Both the position numbers and the translations under genes were made by a program. A DNA stretch of 50,545 nucleotides from Thermoproteota archaeon (lineage in GTDB: Archaea; Korarchaeota; Korarchaeia; Korarchaeales; Korarchaeaceae), in NCBI GenBank assembly GCA_027078475.1, contig JALWYH010000083.1, positions 1-50,545 of the forward strand, read 5' to 3'. Within the stretch, counting starts at the first letter, position 1. Every line of letters begins with the position of its first letter. Of this stretch, positions 40,484-48,367 are shown one piece after another. The notes under the pieces are model-generated. The model was not told where the DNA came from and did no database searches. It saw nothing but the letters and a program-made list of their open reading frames with translations.

Positions 40484-40984
40484 ATGGATCTGAGGCTGGA
40501 AGCGGTGGATGTCACCCCTCCGGAGGGAGCTAACATAATCATAGCAACCTCGCACTTCATCAAGACTGTGGAAGATGTGTACGAGGCCCTGGCTGATTCC
40601 TGCTCCAGCATAAAGTTCGGGTTCGCCTTCTGCGAGTCTTCAGGGCCTAGGCTAATAAGGAAGGCCGGGAACGACCCTGAGCTCATTGAGGCTGCTGTCG
40701 AGAGGGCTGAGAAGATAGCGGCTGGCCACTGCCTAGTGATCATCGTGAAGGATGCCTGGCCCATCAACATACTCCCCCGCCTCAGGCAGCTGCCCGAGAT
40801 GGTCACCATACACGCCGCCACCGCGAACCCCCTCAGGGTCGTGGTGGCCGACGTGGGAGATGGAAGGGGCATAATGGGAGTGATTGACGGGGGAAAACCC
40901 ACGGGGGTGGAGTCCGAGGAGGACGTTAGGGAGAGGATGGACTTCCTGAGGAAGATAGGGTACAAGCACCCCTATCCTGATTGA
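40484..40984 (+). CDS. Adenosine-specific kinase family protein
   Basis: The 166-residue protein matches the adenosine-specific kinase (DUF355) family. Matching blocks are GANIIIATSHFIKTVEDVYEAL, KFGFAFCESSGPRLIR, AAGHCLVIIVKDAWPINIL and MVTIHAATANPLRVVVAD. The family is reported to bind adenosine/AMP, but its physiological role is poorly known. A GGGGTGAG Shine-Dalgarno overlaps the end of the arsR gene, 4 nt before ATG 40484. Co-transcription with an ArsR regulator suggests ligand-linked control. It converges with the RNase HIII-like gene at 40989. Confidence 0.88.
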   Translation: MDLRLEAVDVTPPEGANIIIATSHFIKTVEDVYEALADSCSSIKFGFAFCESSGPRLIRKAGNDPELIEAAVERAEKIAAGHCLVIIVKDAWPINILPRLRQLPEMVTIHAATANPLRVVVADVGDGRGIMGVIDGGKPTGVESEEDVRERMDFLRKIGYKHPYPD

Positions 40985-40988
40985 ACCT

Positions 40989-41705
40989 TCACCCGGAATG
41001 GGACCACTTGATCCCCTCATCCACCCTTCTCACGTAGATCCTCTTCGCCACCACGCTCGCCGCCGCTACCGACGCGTACTTCAGGTCGGCCCGCGGTTCC
41101 ACGATGATCTCCAAATCCCTCAGCTGAGATAGAACTTCCTTCAGCCTTCGATCGTCGAACGAATCGACTACCACCCTGGAAGCATTCACCTCGCCTAGGA
41201 CCTCAGAGATCACATCCAGATGCCATCTGGCGAGCAACTCATTGAGATTCCCCTTCCTCCACTCGGAGCGGAGCTCCCCGGGACTCACAACCCTGTAGCT
41301 TACAGCCAGGGCCCTCGCCTCCACCAGGTCAGCGATCTCCTCCAGCCTGCGTGGGGGGATGGACTTGGACTCCAGCAGCCCCCTAGCCCTCAGAAACCTC
41401 CTCCCCTCATCGTCCAAGGCGACAGCAGCTACTACCAGGGGGCCGGTCCTCTCTCCCTTTCCGGCCTCGTCCGATCCCACCTCTATCCCCGGGGATTCCT
41501 CCAGTGAGTCCTCCACAAGGGAGACCAGAGGTTCGTGGTAGACGACCTTGCCACTGGTGTAGACCACCCCCTTGTAACCCTGCACCTCGAATCTGAAGAA
41601 CTCCCACTGGTTCTTGGGTGGGAGGATCCTCCCTCCCAGCTCCACGATCCTCGACTTCAGCCTCTCAATTTCCCCTTCTCTTAGAGAGGTACTTAGCTGC
41701 CGCAA
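40989..41705 (-). CDS. rnhC: RNase HIII-like ribonuclease H
   Basis: The 238-residue protein has an N-terminal region (about 1-75, FFRFEVQGYKGVVYTSGKVV) resembling the TBP-like domain of RNase HIII. It is followed by a type-2 RNase H core. Catalytic acidic residues are in GSDEAGKGERTGPLVVAAV, VVVDSFDDRRL and PRADLKYASVAAASVVAKRI. The enzyme cuts the RNA strand of RNA-DNA hybrids. RNase HIII is mainly bacterial, while archaea usually carry RNase HII, so this variant is notable. The start is a TTG at 41705, overlapping the preceding ectodomain gene by 41 nt; that overlap makes the start uncertain. Confidence 0.78.
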   Translation of the reverse strand: MRQLSTSLREGEIERLKSRIVELGGRILPPKNQWEFFRFEVQGYKGVVYTSGKVVYHEPLVSLVEDSLEESPGIEVGSDEAGKGERTGPLVVAAVALDDEGRRFLRARGLLESKSIPPRRLEEIADLVEARALAVSYRVVSPGELRSEWRKGNLNELLARWHLDVISEVLGEVNASRVVVDSFDDRRLKEVLSQLRDLEIIVEPRADLKYASVAAASVVAKRIYVRRVDEGIKWSHSG

Positions 41706-42873
41706 CCAGCATCACCAGCAGGAAAACCGCGGGAACAGCGATCCAATATGGGGGCCCTTCCCTCGTCACCTGGATTAGGTACTCGGTCTCATTGGACCTT
41801 CTGAGTTCCCTCGGGTATTCCTGGGTCCAGGCAACCCAGGCAACGAGCGTCTCATTGCCTCCCTTCGTGGCCTTCAGGGGGAGGCTTATGAAGGAGAAGT
41901 TTCCGGGACCGAGATCGCCTATCTCCCTCACCTCGTGACGCCCCTCGAACTTCACGTGTAGTTCCACGTCCAGCGCCTTGAAGGAAGAGGGATTGACCAC
42001 CGTCGCGTTGAGCTTGAACGCCCTCCCGAGCTCCACCCTTCTGGGAACATCGATTCTCTCTATCCTGACGGAGGAGGGTTTTATTACCCTGTATGGGTAT
42101 TCCACGTAGGTCCTCAGCCTCCTGCCCGCCACCTCGTACTCCACGGTGACCGACACCTTCTGCTCCCCGCCGGGAGCGTTCATGGGGATCTTCAGGGGTA
42201 TCCTGACTGAGAGTCCTCTGTGATAGCTCCAGTATTCAACTGTCTCGTTGTACAGCAGGCCCGATATGCTGTCCTCCACCTTCACCACCACATCCCTCAT
42301 GGCTGTGGGGTACAGGGGAGGTCCTGTGAAGACCGTGACATTGGCTATTATGATGGATGGAGGGACAACCTCGGTCTTGCTCAGGTTGAGGAAGACGAAG
42401 GGTTCCCACTTGTGCACATATATCTGCTTACTTCCGGTCACCGCGTACCTCCTGAGCTCACCGCCCTCCTTGACCATCAGGTAGCCCCTGGCGGATATGG
42501 TTCTGCTCACCTCCATGTCTTGGAGTGGGACACGAACGAGGAAGGCCACGTGAACGGCCGTCGCCCCGTCCCCCCTGTAGAAGGCCGTGTTTCCGTCCCA
42601 CTCTATGTCTATCTTCTCTCCCCTAGCGTTTATCCCGCTGGCCCCGTAGGGCTCCACCTTCCAGCTGGATGGCGTCGATATCGATAGCTTGAACTCCACT
42701 ATCGGCCTGCTGCCCGGGGAGGTCACATTTATGAAGGCGTAGAAGAAACCACCGGCCACTACCTCGGTGTCCGACACCCCTAGAAGGGCTATCTGGGCTT
42801 CCGTTGGCCTGGGAATTGGCGTAGTCAGCAGCAGCACCATGATTATAAGCGATGCAGCCGCTATGTACTTCAT
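41665..42873 (-). CDS. Secreted Ig-like ectodomain protein with C-terminal membrane anchor
   Basis: A 402-residue protein of unknown function. It has a signal peptide (MKYIAAASLIIMVLLLTTP) and an all-beta outside part with CARDB-like strands (NATVVNPSSFKALDVELHVK; GDLGPGNFSFISLPLKA). A transmembrane helix near the end (YWIAVPAVFLLVMLVAAAKY) and a short basic tail close it. The layout matches the larger protein at 32033-34525 but with fewer repeats. A TATA box (42896-42903) is 26 nt from ATG 42873, so the mRNA is probably leaderless. It is divergent, by 36 nt, from a second ABC-2 exporter operon. It overlaps the RNase HIII-like gene. Confidence 0.75.
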   Translation of the reverse strand: MKYIAAASLIIMVLLLTTPIPRPTEAQIALLGVSDTEVVAGGFFYAFINVTSPGSRPIVEFKLSISTPSSWKVEPYGASGINARGEKIDIEWDGNTAFYRGDGATAVHVAFLVRVPLQDMEVSRTISARGYLMVKEGGELRRYAVTGSKQIYVHKWEPFVFLNLSKTEVVPPSIIIANVTVFTGPPLYPTAMRDVVVKVEDSISGLLYNETVEYWSYHRGLSVRIPLKIPMNAPGGEQKVSVTVEYEVAGRRLRTYVEYPYRVIKPSSVRIERIDVPRRVELGRAFKLNATVVNPSSFKALDVELHVKFEGRHEVREIGDLGPGNFSFISLPLKATKGGNETLVAWVAWTQEYPRELRRSNETEYLIQVTREGPPYWIAVPAVFLLVMLVAAAKYLSKRRGN

Positions 42874-42893
42874 CGGGAGTTTCGGAGGGCTCT

Positions 42894-42904
42894 AGTATAT
42901 AAAC
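42894..42904 (-). promoter_or_regulatory. TATA box of ectodomain gene 41665-42873
   Basis: AGTATATAAAC in the divergent gap reads GTTTATATACT on the minus strand. Its centre near 42899 is 26 nt from ATG 42873. It is too close to the plus-strand ABC gene start (42916) to serve that gene, whose promoter is not clear. Confidence 0.55.
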
Positions 42905-42915
42905 GGGGTGTGTCG

Positions 42916-43659
42916 ATGGTCGCGGTCGAGGCGATATCACTGACGAAGGCTTTCGGTGACTTCCTGGCGGTCAGGGATCTCAGCTTCAAGGTGGAGGAGG
43001 GCTCGGTCTTCGGCCTGCTGGGGCCAAACGGGGCCGGCAAGACCACCACGCTCAGAATGATTTACGGTGTCCTCAGGCCAACCTCTGGCACGGCCAGGGT
43101 CATGGGAGTCGACGTCAGGGAGAACCCACTGGAGGTGAAGAGGATGATGGGGGTCCTTCCCGAGGACACGGGCGTGTATCCGAGACTCACCGCCGAGGAG
43201 AACCTGATCTACTTCGGCAAGCTCAGGGGAATGGAAGAGGGGAGGCTGAGGAGGAGGGTGGACAAGCTCCTGGACATCCTCGATCTCTCCGAGAAGAGGT
43301 TCGTCATCGCCGATAAGCTCTCCAGGGGTCAGAAACAGAAGTTAGCCTTCGCTAGAGCCATACTGGATGAGCCCCCAGTTCTCCTCCTGGATGAGCCTAC
43401 TCTGGGTGTGGATGTGATGAGCGCCAGGGAGATAAGGAGGATGATCGGGGAGTACGCCAGCTCGGGCAGGACCGTGATACTCTCCACCCACAACATGTGG
43501 GAGGTCGAGAGGCTCTGCGACAGGATAGCCATAATCAGTGAGGGCACCCTCAGGTACGAGGGGAGCAGGGAGGATCTGGAGAGGCTGGCGGGAGAGAAGG
43601 AGTTTGAGGACATATTCGTCAGGCTGGTCAGGGGGGAGACCGTTGGTAAGGCTGTTTAA
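42916..43659 (+). CDS. ABC exporter ATP-binding protein (NatA-like)
   Basis: A 247-residue ABC ATPase: Walker A GLLGPNGAGKTTT, signature LSRGQKQKL (a variant of LSGGQ), Walker B VLLLDEPTLGVD and switch His in LSTHNMWEVERLCDRI. The tail resembles NatA-type ATPases. I use ATG 42916; GTG 42910 is 6 nt upstream. The permease gene overlaps its end. This is the second exporter ATPase in the window; it differs from the one at 35652-36599 in signature motif and in lacking the longer C-terminal domain. Confidence 0.92.
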   Translation: MVAVEAISLTKAFGDFLAVRDLSFKVEEGSVFGLLGPNGAGKTTTLRMIYGVLRPTSGTARVMGVDVRENPLEVKRMMGVLPEDTGVYPRLTAEENLIYFGKLRGMEEGRLRRRVDKLLDILDLSEKRFVIADKLSRGQKQKLAFARAILDEPPVLLLDEPTLGVDVMSAREIRRMIGEYASSGRTVILSTHNMWEVERLCDRIAIISEGTLRYEGSREDLERLAGEKEFEDIFVRLVRGETVGKAV

Positions 43660-44938
43660 GGGTTCCTCCGGCGTGGTCAAATTCACGAGGGGCTTCGGGC
43701 AGAGGGGATACGCCCTGCCGGATGCACCCTGGTTGGTGGTTGCCTGGAAGGAGCTCCTAGAGGCGTTCAGAGATAGGAGGACGATGCTGAATGTGGTGCT
43801 CCTGCCCGTGATCCTCATGCCCGTGGTCATATCGCTTCCGGCCCTGATGCTCAATCCGAAGACCATACCCCCCAAGATCCTAGTCGTGGTAGATGATCCC
43901 GGTGGGATGGACCTAGCTAGGAGGATGAAATCCCTGAGGAACGAATCGGGGGCCCTGGTGACCGTGGTCTCAGGAGGCGGGAACTTCACCAACCTGATAC
44001 TCAGTGGGGAGGTGGATCTGATCGTCGAGATACCCAAGGGGTTCTACGAGAACGTCAGCTCCGGCAGGACGGGAGAACTCATCTACTACTACGACCCCTA
44101 CGGCGCCAGATCCTCCGTGGCGATGGGGATCGTCCAAGAGGTGGTGAACCAGTACTCAGAGGAGGTGCTGAGGGAGAGGTTGCGGGCGATAAACGTATCT
44201 GAGGAGTACATAAGACCCGTGGTGGCGGTCGCCAAGCAGATAACCAGCACGGGAGGGGAGGCCACGACCAGCGACATAATAACCGCCATGGTACTTCCCA
44301 TGATGGTCGGACTCATCGCCATAACAGGGGCTGGCACCTTCGCCATAGATATGATAGCGGGTGAGAGGGAGAGGAAGACCCTCGAGGCCCTCTTCACGAA
44401 TCCCGTCAGTAGGGGCCAGCTTCTCATGGGCAAGTTCACCGCCCTCACCCTGCTCTCACTGGTGAGCGGGCTGGCCACCCTGCTGTCCGCCCTGATCGGT
44501 GTCCTATTCGCGGTCTCCTCAGCAAGTGGATACGCATCCGCGACAGCCATACCTCAGTTGATGGAACCATCAAGGCTCCTCTATCTGAGCTTCGGCATTC
44601 TGATGACCGTGGCCTTGGGCGGGCTCACCGGAAACGCGGTTATGGTAACTGCGGCCTCGTTCGCGAAGACCTTCAAGGAGGCACAGCAATACGTTGGCTT
44701 CCTCACTCTCGTGCTTGTCGTGCCCATGATAGCCATCCCCTATGCCCCTCAATCCCTCTATCCGGTTCTGAGGCTGCTGCCCGTGTCCAGCCTGGCAATG
44801 TTCGCCAGGGATATGATAGTCAACCCGGGGGAGCTGGGCGCCGTGATCTCCTCCCTAGCGGCATCCATCCTGTACTTGATCGCATTCCTATGGTTAAGTG
44901 CAAGGATGTTCGGTAGGGAGTCGGTGATCTTCGGCTGA
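43643..44938 (+). CDS. ABC-2 type exporter permease (NatB-like)
   Basis: A 431-residue membrane protein. The first helix (LNVVLLPVILMPVVISLPAL) is followed by a large outside domain (PPKILVVVDDPGG...YYYDPYGARSS). About five C-terminal helices follow, with DMIAGERERKTLEALFTNPV as the coupling segment. The frame upstream of 43643 shadows the ATPase gene. TTG 43643 overlaps that gene by 17 nt, and GTG 43673 is an alternative start. Family members export sodium, drugs, lipids or peptides. A T5 run follows the stop. Confidence 0.85.
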   Translation: MVRLFKGSSGVVKFTRGFGQRGYALPDAPWLVVAWKELLEAFRDRRTMLNVVLLPVILMPVVISLPALMLNPKTIPPKILVVVDDPGGMDLARRMKSLRNESGALVTVVSGGGNFTNLILSGEVDLIVEIPKGFYENVSSGRTGELIYYYDPYGARSSVAMGIVQEVVNQYSEEVLRERLRAINVSEEYIRPVVAVAKQITSTGGEATTSDIITAMVLPMMVGLIAITGAGTFAIDMIAGERERKTLEALFTNPVSRGQLLMGKFTALTLLSLVSGLATLLSALIGVLFAVSSASGYASATAIPQLMEPSRLLYLSFGILMTVALGGLTGNAVMVTAASFAKTFKEAQQYVGFLTLVLVVPMIAIPYAPQSLYPVLRLLPVSSLAMFARDMIVNPGELGAVISSLAASILYLIAFLWLSARMFGRESVIFG

Positions 44939-44952
44939 GGGCCATTAGTTTA

Positions 44953-44961
44953 ACTTTTTCA
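44953..44961 (+). terminator. T-tract after ABC permease
   Basis: AACTTTTTCAA (T run 44955-44959) about 16 nt after the permease stop is a likely archaeal terminator ahead of the flavoprotein gene. Confidence 0.4.
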
Positions 44962-44993
44962 ATTACCCTCCCTCACCCTGCGCGGTGTTCTGA

Positions 44994-46172
44994 GTGAAGG
45001 TTGTCGTCGTTGGATTCGGTCTCGGAGGGCTCGGTTCAGCATGGCATATCGCTGAGCAGGTTCCCGACGCCAAGATAACGATCATCGGTGATGAGAAACC
45101 CTACGTCAGGCACAAGCTCAGGCTAGTCACCCAAGGCATGGATCTCTGGGTGAGCACGAATCACCTGGAATCCAAGGGCGTTGAGGTGATCCTCGACAAG
45201 GTGACCAAGCTGAGGAGGGAGCAGAAGGAGGTCGTCCTCTCCAATGGGGAGACCCTCCAGTACGACTACCTAGTGCTGGCCACCGGCTCGAACCCCTCGA
45301 TACCATCCAAGCTGAAAGGAGGGGAGAAGTGTGCCGTTTTCAGGAGGCTGAGTGATGTTCAGAGGCTCATGGACGAGAGGCCCAACGAGGTGGCGATAGT
45401 TGGGGCCAGCTTCGTGGCCCTCCACGTCGCGGATGCTGCAAGGGCAATAGGGGCCAAGCCGAAGGTCATAGTACGATCTAGGCTGATAAGGAGGAACTTG
45501 GAGCCGGAACTCTCTGCCAAGCTGGAGGAGTTCCTCGCGGAGAAGGGGGTCGAGTTCATCCACGGCAAGCCCAAGGAGGTCAGGGATGGAAAGACAGTTA
45601 TAGTGGACGAGAATAGGGAGGTGAGCTCCGAGATGGCCTTCGTGGCCACCGGGGTTACCCCTGAGATAACCCTAGCCAAGGAGGCCGGACTTGAACTGCT
45701 TGATGGGTGGGTCATAAGGACCGATCAGCAGGGAAGGACCTCGGATCCCAGCATATTCGCGGTTGGGGACAACGCCACTGTCATAGACATATTCACCAAC
45801 AAGCCCATCTACATGGGCATAGGCACGGCTGCCAGCATAATGTCGCTCAATGCCGCCAAGGCCCTTACGGGCTTCAAGGCCGCCTATAGGGTACCTAGAT
45901 TCCAGAAGGATGTGTTCTTCGGCGGCATTCACATGGCCTCCGTTGGGCTCACGAGCGTGGAGGCAGAAAAGGAGGGATTCGAGGCAGACAGGGTCTACCT
46001 GAGTGGGGACGGTTGGGGAGATCACGCCTACTTGGTCTACGAGAAGAAGACCAAGAGGGTGCTGGGATTCAGCGCGATATCCAAGGAGGAGGTCGGCTGG
46101 AAGGGAATGGAGGTCATGATGGCCATGATAAGGAGGTGGCCCGCCAGCAAGCTTGGCGTGGAGGTCTCCTGA
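44994..46172 (+). CDS. FAD-dependent pyridine nucleotide-disulfide-type oxidoreductase
   Basis: The 392-residue flavoprotein has an N-terminal FAD motif (VVVVGFGLGGLGSAWHIAE, near-consensus GxGxxG) and ATGSNPSIP. The central NAD(P)H motif is VAIVGASFVALHVADAA, and a C-terminal FAD motif IFAVGDNATV follows. It lacks the CxxC disulfide of true disulfide reductases, pointing to a NADH oxidase, rubredoxin/ferredoxin reductase or nitrite-reductase-like flavin subunit. The start is GTG 44994. It seems monocistronic. The electron acceptor is not determined, and the ferredoxin gene is far away (3.3 kb). Confidence 0.83.
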   Translation: MKVVVVGFGLGGLGSAWHIAEQVPDAKITIIGDEKPYVRHKLRLVTQGMDLWVSTNHLESKGVEVILDKVTKLRREQKEVVLSNGETLQYDYLVLATGSNPSIPSKLKGGEKCAVFRRLSDVQRLMDERPNEVAIVGASFVALHVADAARAIGAKPKVIVRSRLIRRNLEPELSAKLEEFLAEKGVEFIHGKPKEVRDGKTVIVDENREVSSEMAFVATGVTPEITLAKEAGLELLDGWVIRTDQQGRTSDPSIFAVGDNATVIDIFTNKPIYMGIGTAASIMSLNAAKALTGFKAAYRVPRFQKDVFFGGIHMASVGLTSVEAEKEGFEADRVYLSGDGWGDHAYLVYEKKTKRVLGFSAISKEEVGWKGMEVMMAMIRRWPASKLGVEVS

Positions 46173-46270
46173 TCGGCCATCCGCTCCCTCTTACTCCATC
46201 ATATTCGGGCCTTCGCTCCCCTGCCCCCTTCCTATCCTCTCCCAGCCCGCGGCTGAGGGCTTATCAGTCC

Positions 46271-46747
46271 CTATTTCTCCCCATCATTCAGCCTGTCGTG
46301 ATCCTTGGCCCCGATCAGGAGCTTTTCAGCTGACCTCACCATTATGTAGGCTCCCTTCATGGTCTCATCCCTCAGCTCCATCTCCCTTATCTGCTCCATG
46401 GTGAACCAGCCCCAGTCATCGTGCTCCTCCGGTCTTATCACCGGATCCATGCCGTTGTCCACGACGGCTGTGTAGAGAGGTATTATGAACTCGACCCTCA
46501 TCTCGGGGTATATTATTCCGAACGTATCCACTGGCCTCAGATCCAGAGGAGTCAGCTTGAAACCTGTCTCCTCCCTGAGCTCCCTGAGGGCCCCCCTCCT
46601 GGGAGATTCGCCGTACCTGAGACTCCCGCCGGGGACCTCCCATCTGCCCCCATTCCTCTTGCTCCGCGCCCTCTTGAGCAGCAGAACCTTGCCCTCTCTG
46701 TTGAATATGACCACGCAGGGGACCACGTGAATCTTGGTCTTCTTCAA
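46271..46747 (-). CDS. Nudix hydrolase
   Basis: The 158-residue protein has a complete Nudix box: GGSLRYGESPRRGALRELREETGF carries GX5EX7REUXEEXGU. An N-terminal strand (HVVPCVVIFNREGKVLLLKRA) precedes it. Family members hydrolyse nucleoside diphosphates linked to another moiety and include mutagenic-nucleotide sanitisers. Substrate specificity is not readable here. It lies 18 nt downstream of the zinc-ribbon membrane protein gene and may belong to the same transcript. Confidence 0.93.
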   Translation of the reverse strand: MKKTKIHVVPCVVIFNREGKVLLLKRARSKRNGGRWEVPGGSLRYGESPRRGALRELREETGFKLTPLDLRPVDTFGIIYPEMRVEFIIPLYTAVVDNGMDPVIRPEEHDDWGWFTMEQIREMELRDETMKGAYIMVRSAEKLLIGAKDHDRLNDGEK

Positions 46748-46765
46748 GTGAGGTCACCGCTCGTT

Positions 46766-47188
46766 CTAGGCCTTCTCCTTCGCCTTCTTGGGGATCTTGG
46801 CGAATATAGAGACCACCAGCATGGGAGCCCCGCACTTGGGGCACTTGTCCTGATCGGATAGCCTGCCCACGAAATCACCCTCCCTGAATGCCCTGAGCAT
46901 CTTCCTACCGCAGCTAGTGCAGTGGAGCTCCGTCAGGATCTCCTGCTGCTCCTCCTGATAAGCGAGCCTGGCCTTGGCCATGTCGTAGGCTACCTTGACG
47001 GCTATGCCCATCCCCGCCACCCCCATCACTATATTTAGGATGGCATCCGTCGTGTTTCCTTCTTGGAGTGAGGAGATCCCCATGTAGAAGAACAGGATGG
47101 ATATCAGCACTATGCCAACCATGGAGGCTACCCAGAATAGGTAGAAACCGGTGGTCGCCCTCTTCTTGCCGTTGGACTCAGAGGACAT
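46766..47188 (-). CDS. Two-helix membrane protein with zinc ribbon
   Basis: A 140-residue protein, not recognised as a named family. Two hydrophobic helices (YLFWVASMVGIVLISILFFY and AILNIVMGVAGMGIAVKVAY) precede a charged cytoplasmic helix. A zinc ribbon CTSCGRKM...DKCPKCGAPM follows, then a basic tail. Its start immediately follows the stop of the 378-residue gene (TGA then ATG), so the two are translated together. The zinc ribbon suggests contact with nucleic acid or a partner at the membrane face. Confidence 0.72.
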   Translation of the reverse strand: MSSESNGKKRATTGFYLFWVASMVGIVLISILFFYMGISSLQEGNTTDAILNIVMGVAGMGIAVKVAYDMAKARLAYQEEQQEILTELHCTSCGRKMLRAFREGDFVGRLSDQDKCPKCGAPMLVVSIFAKIPKKAKEKA

Positions 47189-48325
47189 TCATGAGGCACC
47201 TCCCATCCTGTTGCCCACGCCGACCGTGTTCCCTATCCCGGCAATCAGCACGAAATCCCCCGGCAGGGTCTTCGATCTCACGGCCATTTTGACCCTCTCG
47301 ATCACCTCATCAACTGATCTGGCTATCTCCTCTCTCATAGTGGTTATGGCGTCCAGCGGGTCCTCCTTTATCGCGATGGCATGAAGCGGAATCCTGTACT
47401 TCGTGGCCACCTCCTCTATCCTGAGCTTCTCCGGACCGGGATCCCCGATGGCGGCCCCTATGCCCTCTACTACCTCGGCCGTGGGCTCGCCCTCGAGCTT
47501 GGCGGCCGCGTCTATCATTATGATGAGGGAGACGTCTCCCTCCCTCCCCTCCACTATCCTCTCAATGGCCACTCCGGGCCTCCCGACCTCCGATCCCGGT
47601 CCCTTGGCTTTGATCACGAAGGCCCTCCTTCCCTCAATATCCACCTCGGCGCCCACGATCTTCTCGGCCACCTCACGCGGTTCAGCACCGTTCATGAGCC
47701 TCAGAGCCACCATGGGGCCGATGCTGTCTCCTATGGGTATCCCCCTCCTGAATGCCTCCCCTGCCTTCCAGTAGGCCTTGGCAATCCTCAGGATCTCCGG
47801 GAGGAGCATCTGGATCTGGGCTATATATATCAAGTTCTGGGTCCTCCTGCCTAGGATGAAGTAGTGCCTTACGATCCTATATATCATATCGAGGGCCAGG
47901 ACGCCAGCCATCTGGTCCCTCAGGTTCGATCTCTTCCATTCATCGGCTTTAGGCGCTATCTCAAGCATGAACTTATTCAGATGATCCCTAGAGCTCTCCA
48001 AGAGATGCTCCAGCCTTTTCACAGCTCCAAAGGGATCTAGGGTAACCGGCTGGATGACGAAGAACCCCTTTATCCTCTTAAACAGGGATTCGACCTCCTC
48101 CCTCGACCTGCCGTACTTGGACGCCTCCTCGACGAATTTCTTGGTTGCATCGTTCGTGTACTCCTCTAGCTTCGCCAGCGCCTTCCTTATCTCGTTTATC
48201 CAAAGCTGGGCTTGCAGCTTGCTAGCGTAGAACTGCATTATGGTTATGAATATGAGGAAGAAGATCCATGAGAACCAGTCACTCTGGTTGGTCTGCATGA
48301 GCTTCATTCCCAGCGCTTGAATCAA
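47189..48325 (-). CDS. DUF1512-like archaeal membrane protein
   Basis: The 378-residue protein resembles, by recall, the uncharacterised archaeal DUF1512 family. An N-terminal transmembrane helix (WFSWIFFLIFITIMQFYASK) anchors a large cytoplasmic part. The first half is helical (KALAKLEEYTNDATKKFVEE...). The C-terminal half is an alpha/beta domain with VSLIIMIDAAAKLEGEPTAEV, GIGAAIGDPGPEKLR and a Gly-rich ending FVLIAGIGNTVGVGNRMG. The Asp/Gly-rich strands suggest ligand binding but no known catalytic motif is seen. The start is TTG 48325 behind AAGGAGGG. It is co-directional with the deoxyhypusine synthase gene upstream. Confidence 0.7.
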   Translation of the reverse strand: MIQALGMKLMQTNQSDWFSWIFFLIFITIMQFYASKLQAQLWINEIRKALAKLEEYTNDATKKFVEEASKYGRSREEVESLFKRIKGFFVIQPVTLDPFGAVKRLEHLLESSRDHLNKFMLEIAPKADEWKRSNLRDQMAGVLALDMIYRIVRHYFILGRRTQNLIYIAQIQMLLPEILRIAKAYWKAGEAFRRGIPIGDSIGPMVALRLMNGAEPREVAEKIVGAEVDIEGRRAFVIKAKGPGSEVGRPGVAIERIVEGREGDVSLIIMIDAAAKLEGEPTAEVVEGIGAAIGDPGPEKLRIEEVATKYRIPLHAIAIKEDPLDAITTMREEIARSVDEVIERVKMAVRSKTLPGDFVLIAGIGNTVGVGNRMGGAS

Positions 48326-48367
48326 AGCACCACCCTCCTTACGGGAGCAACCCGACGATACCCCGTT

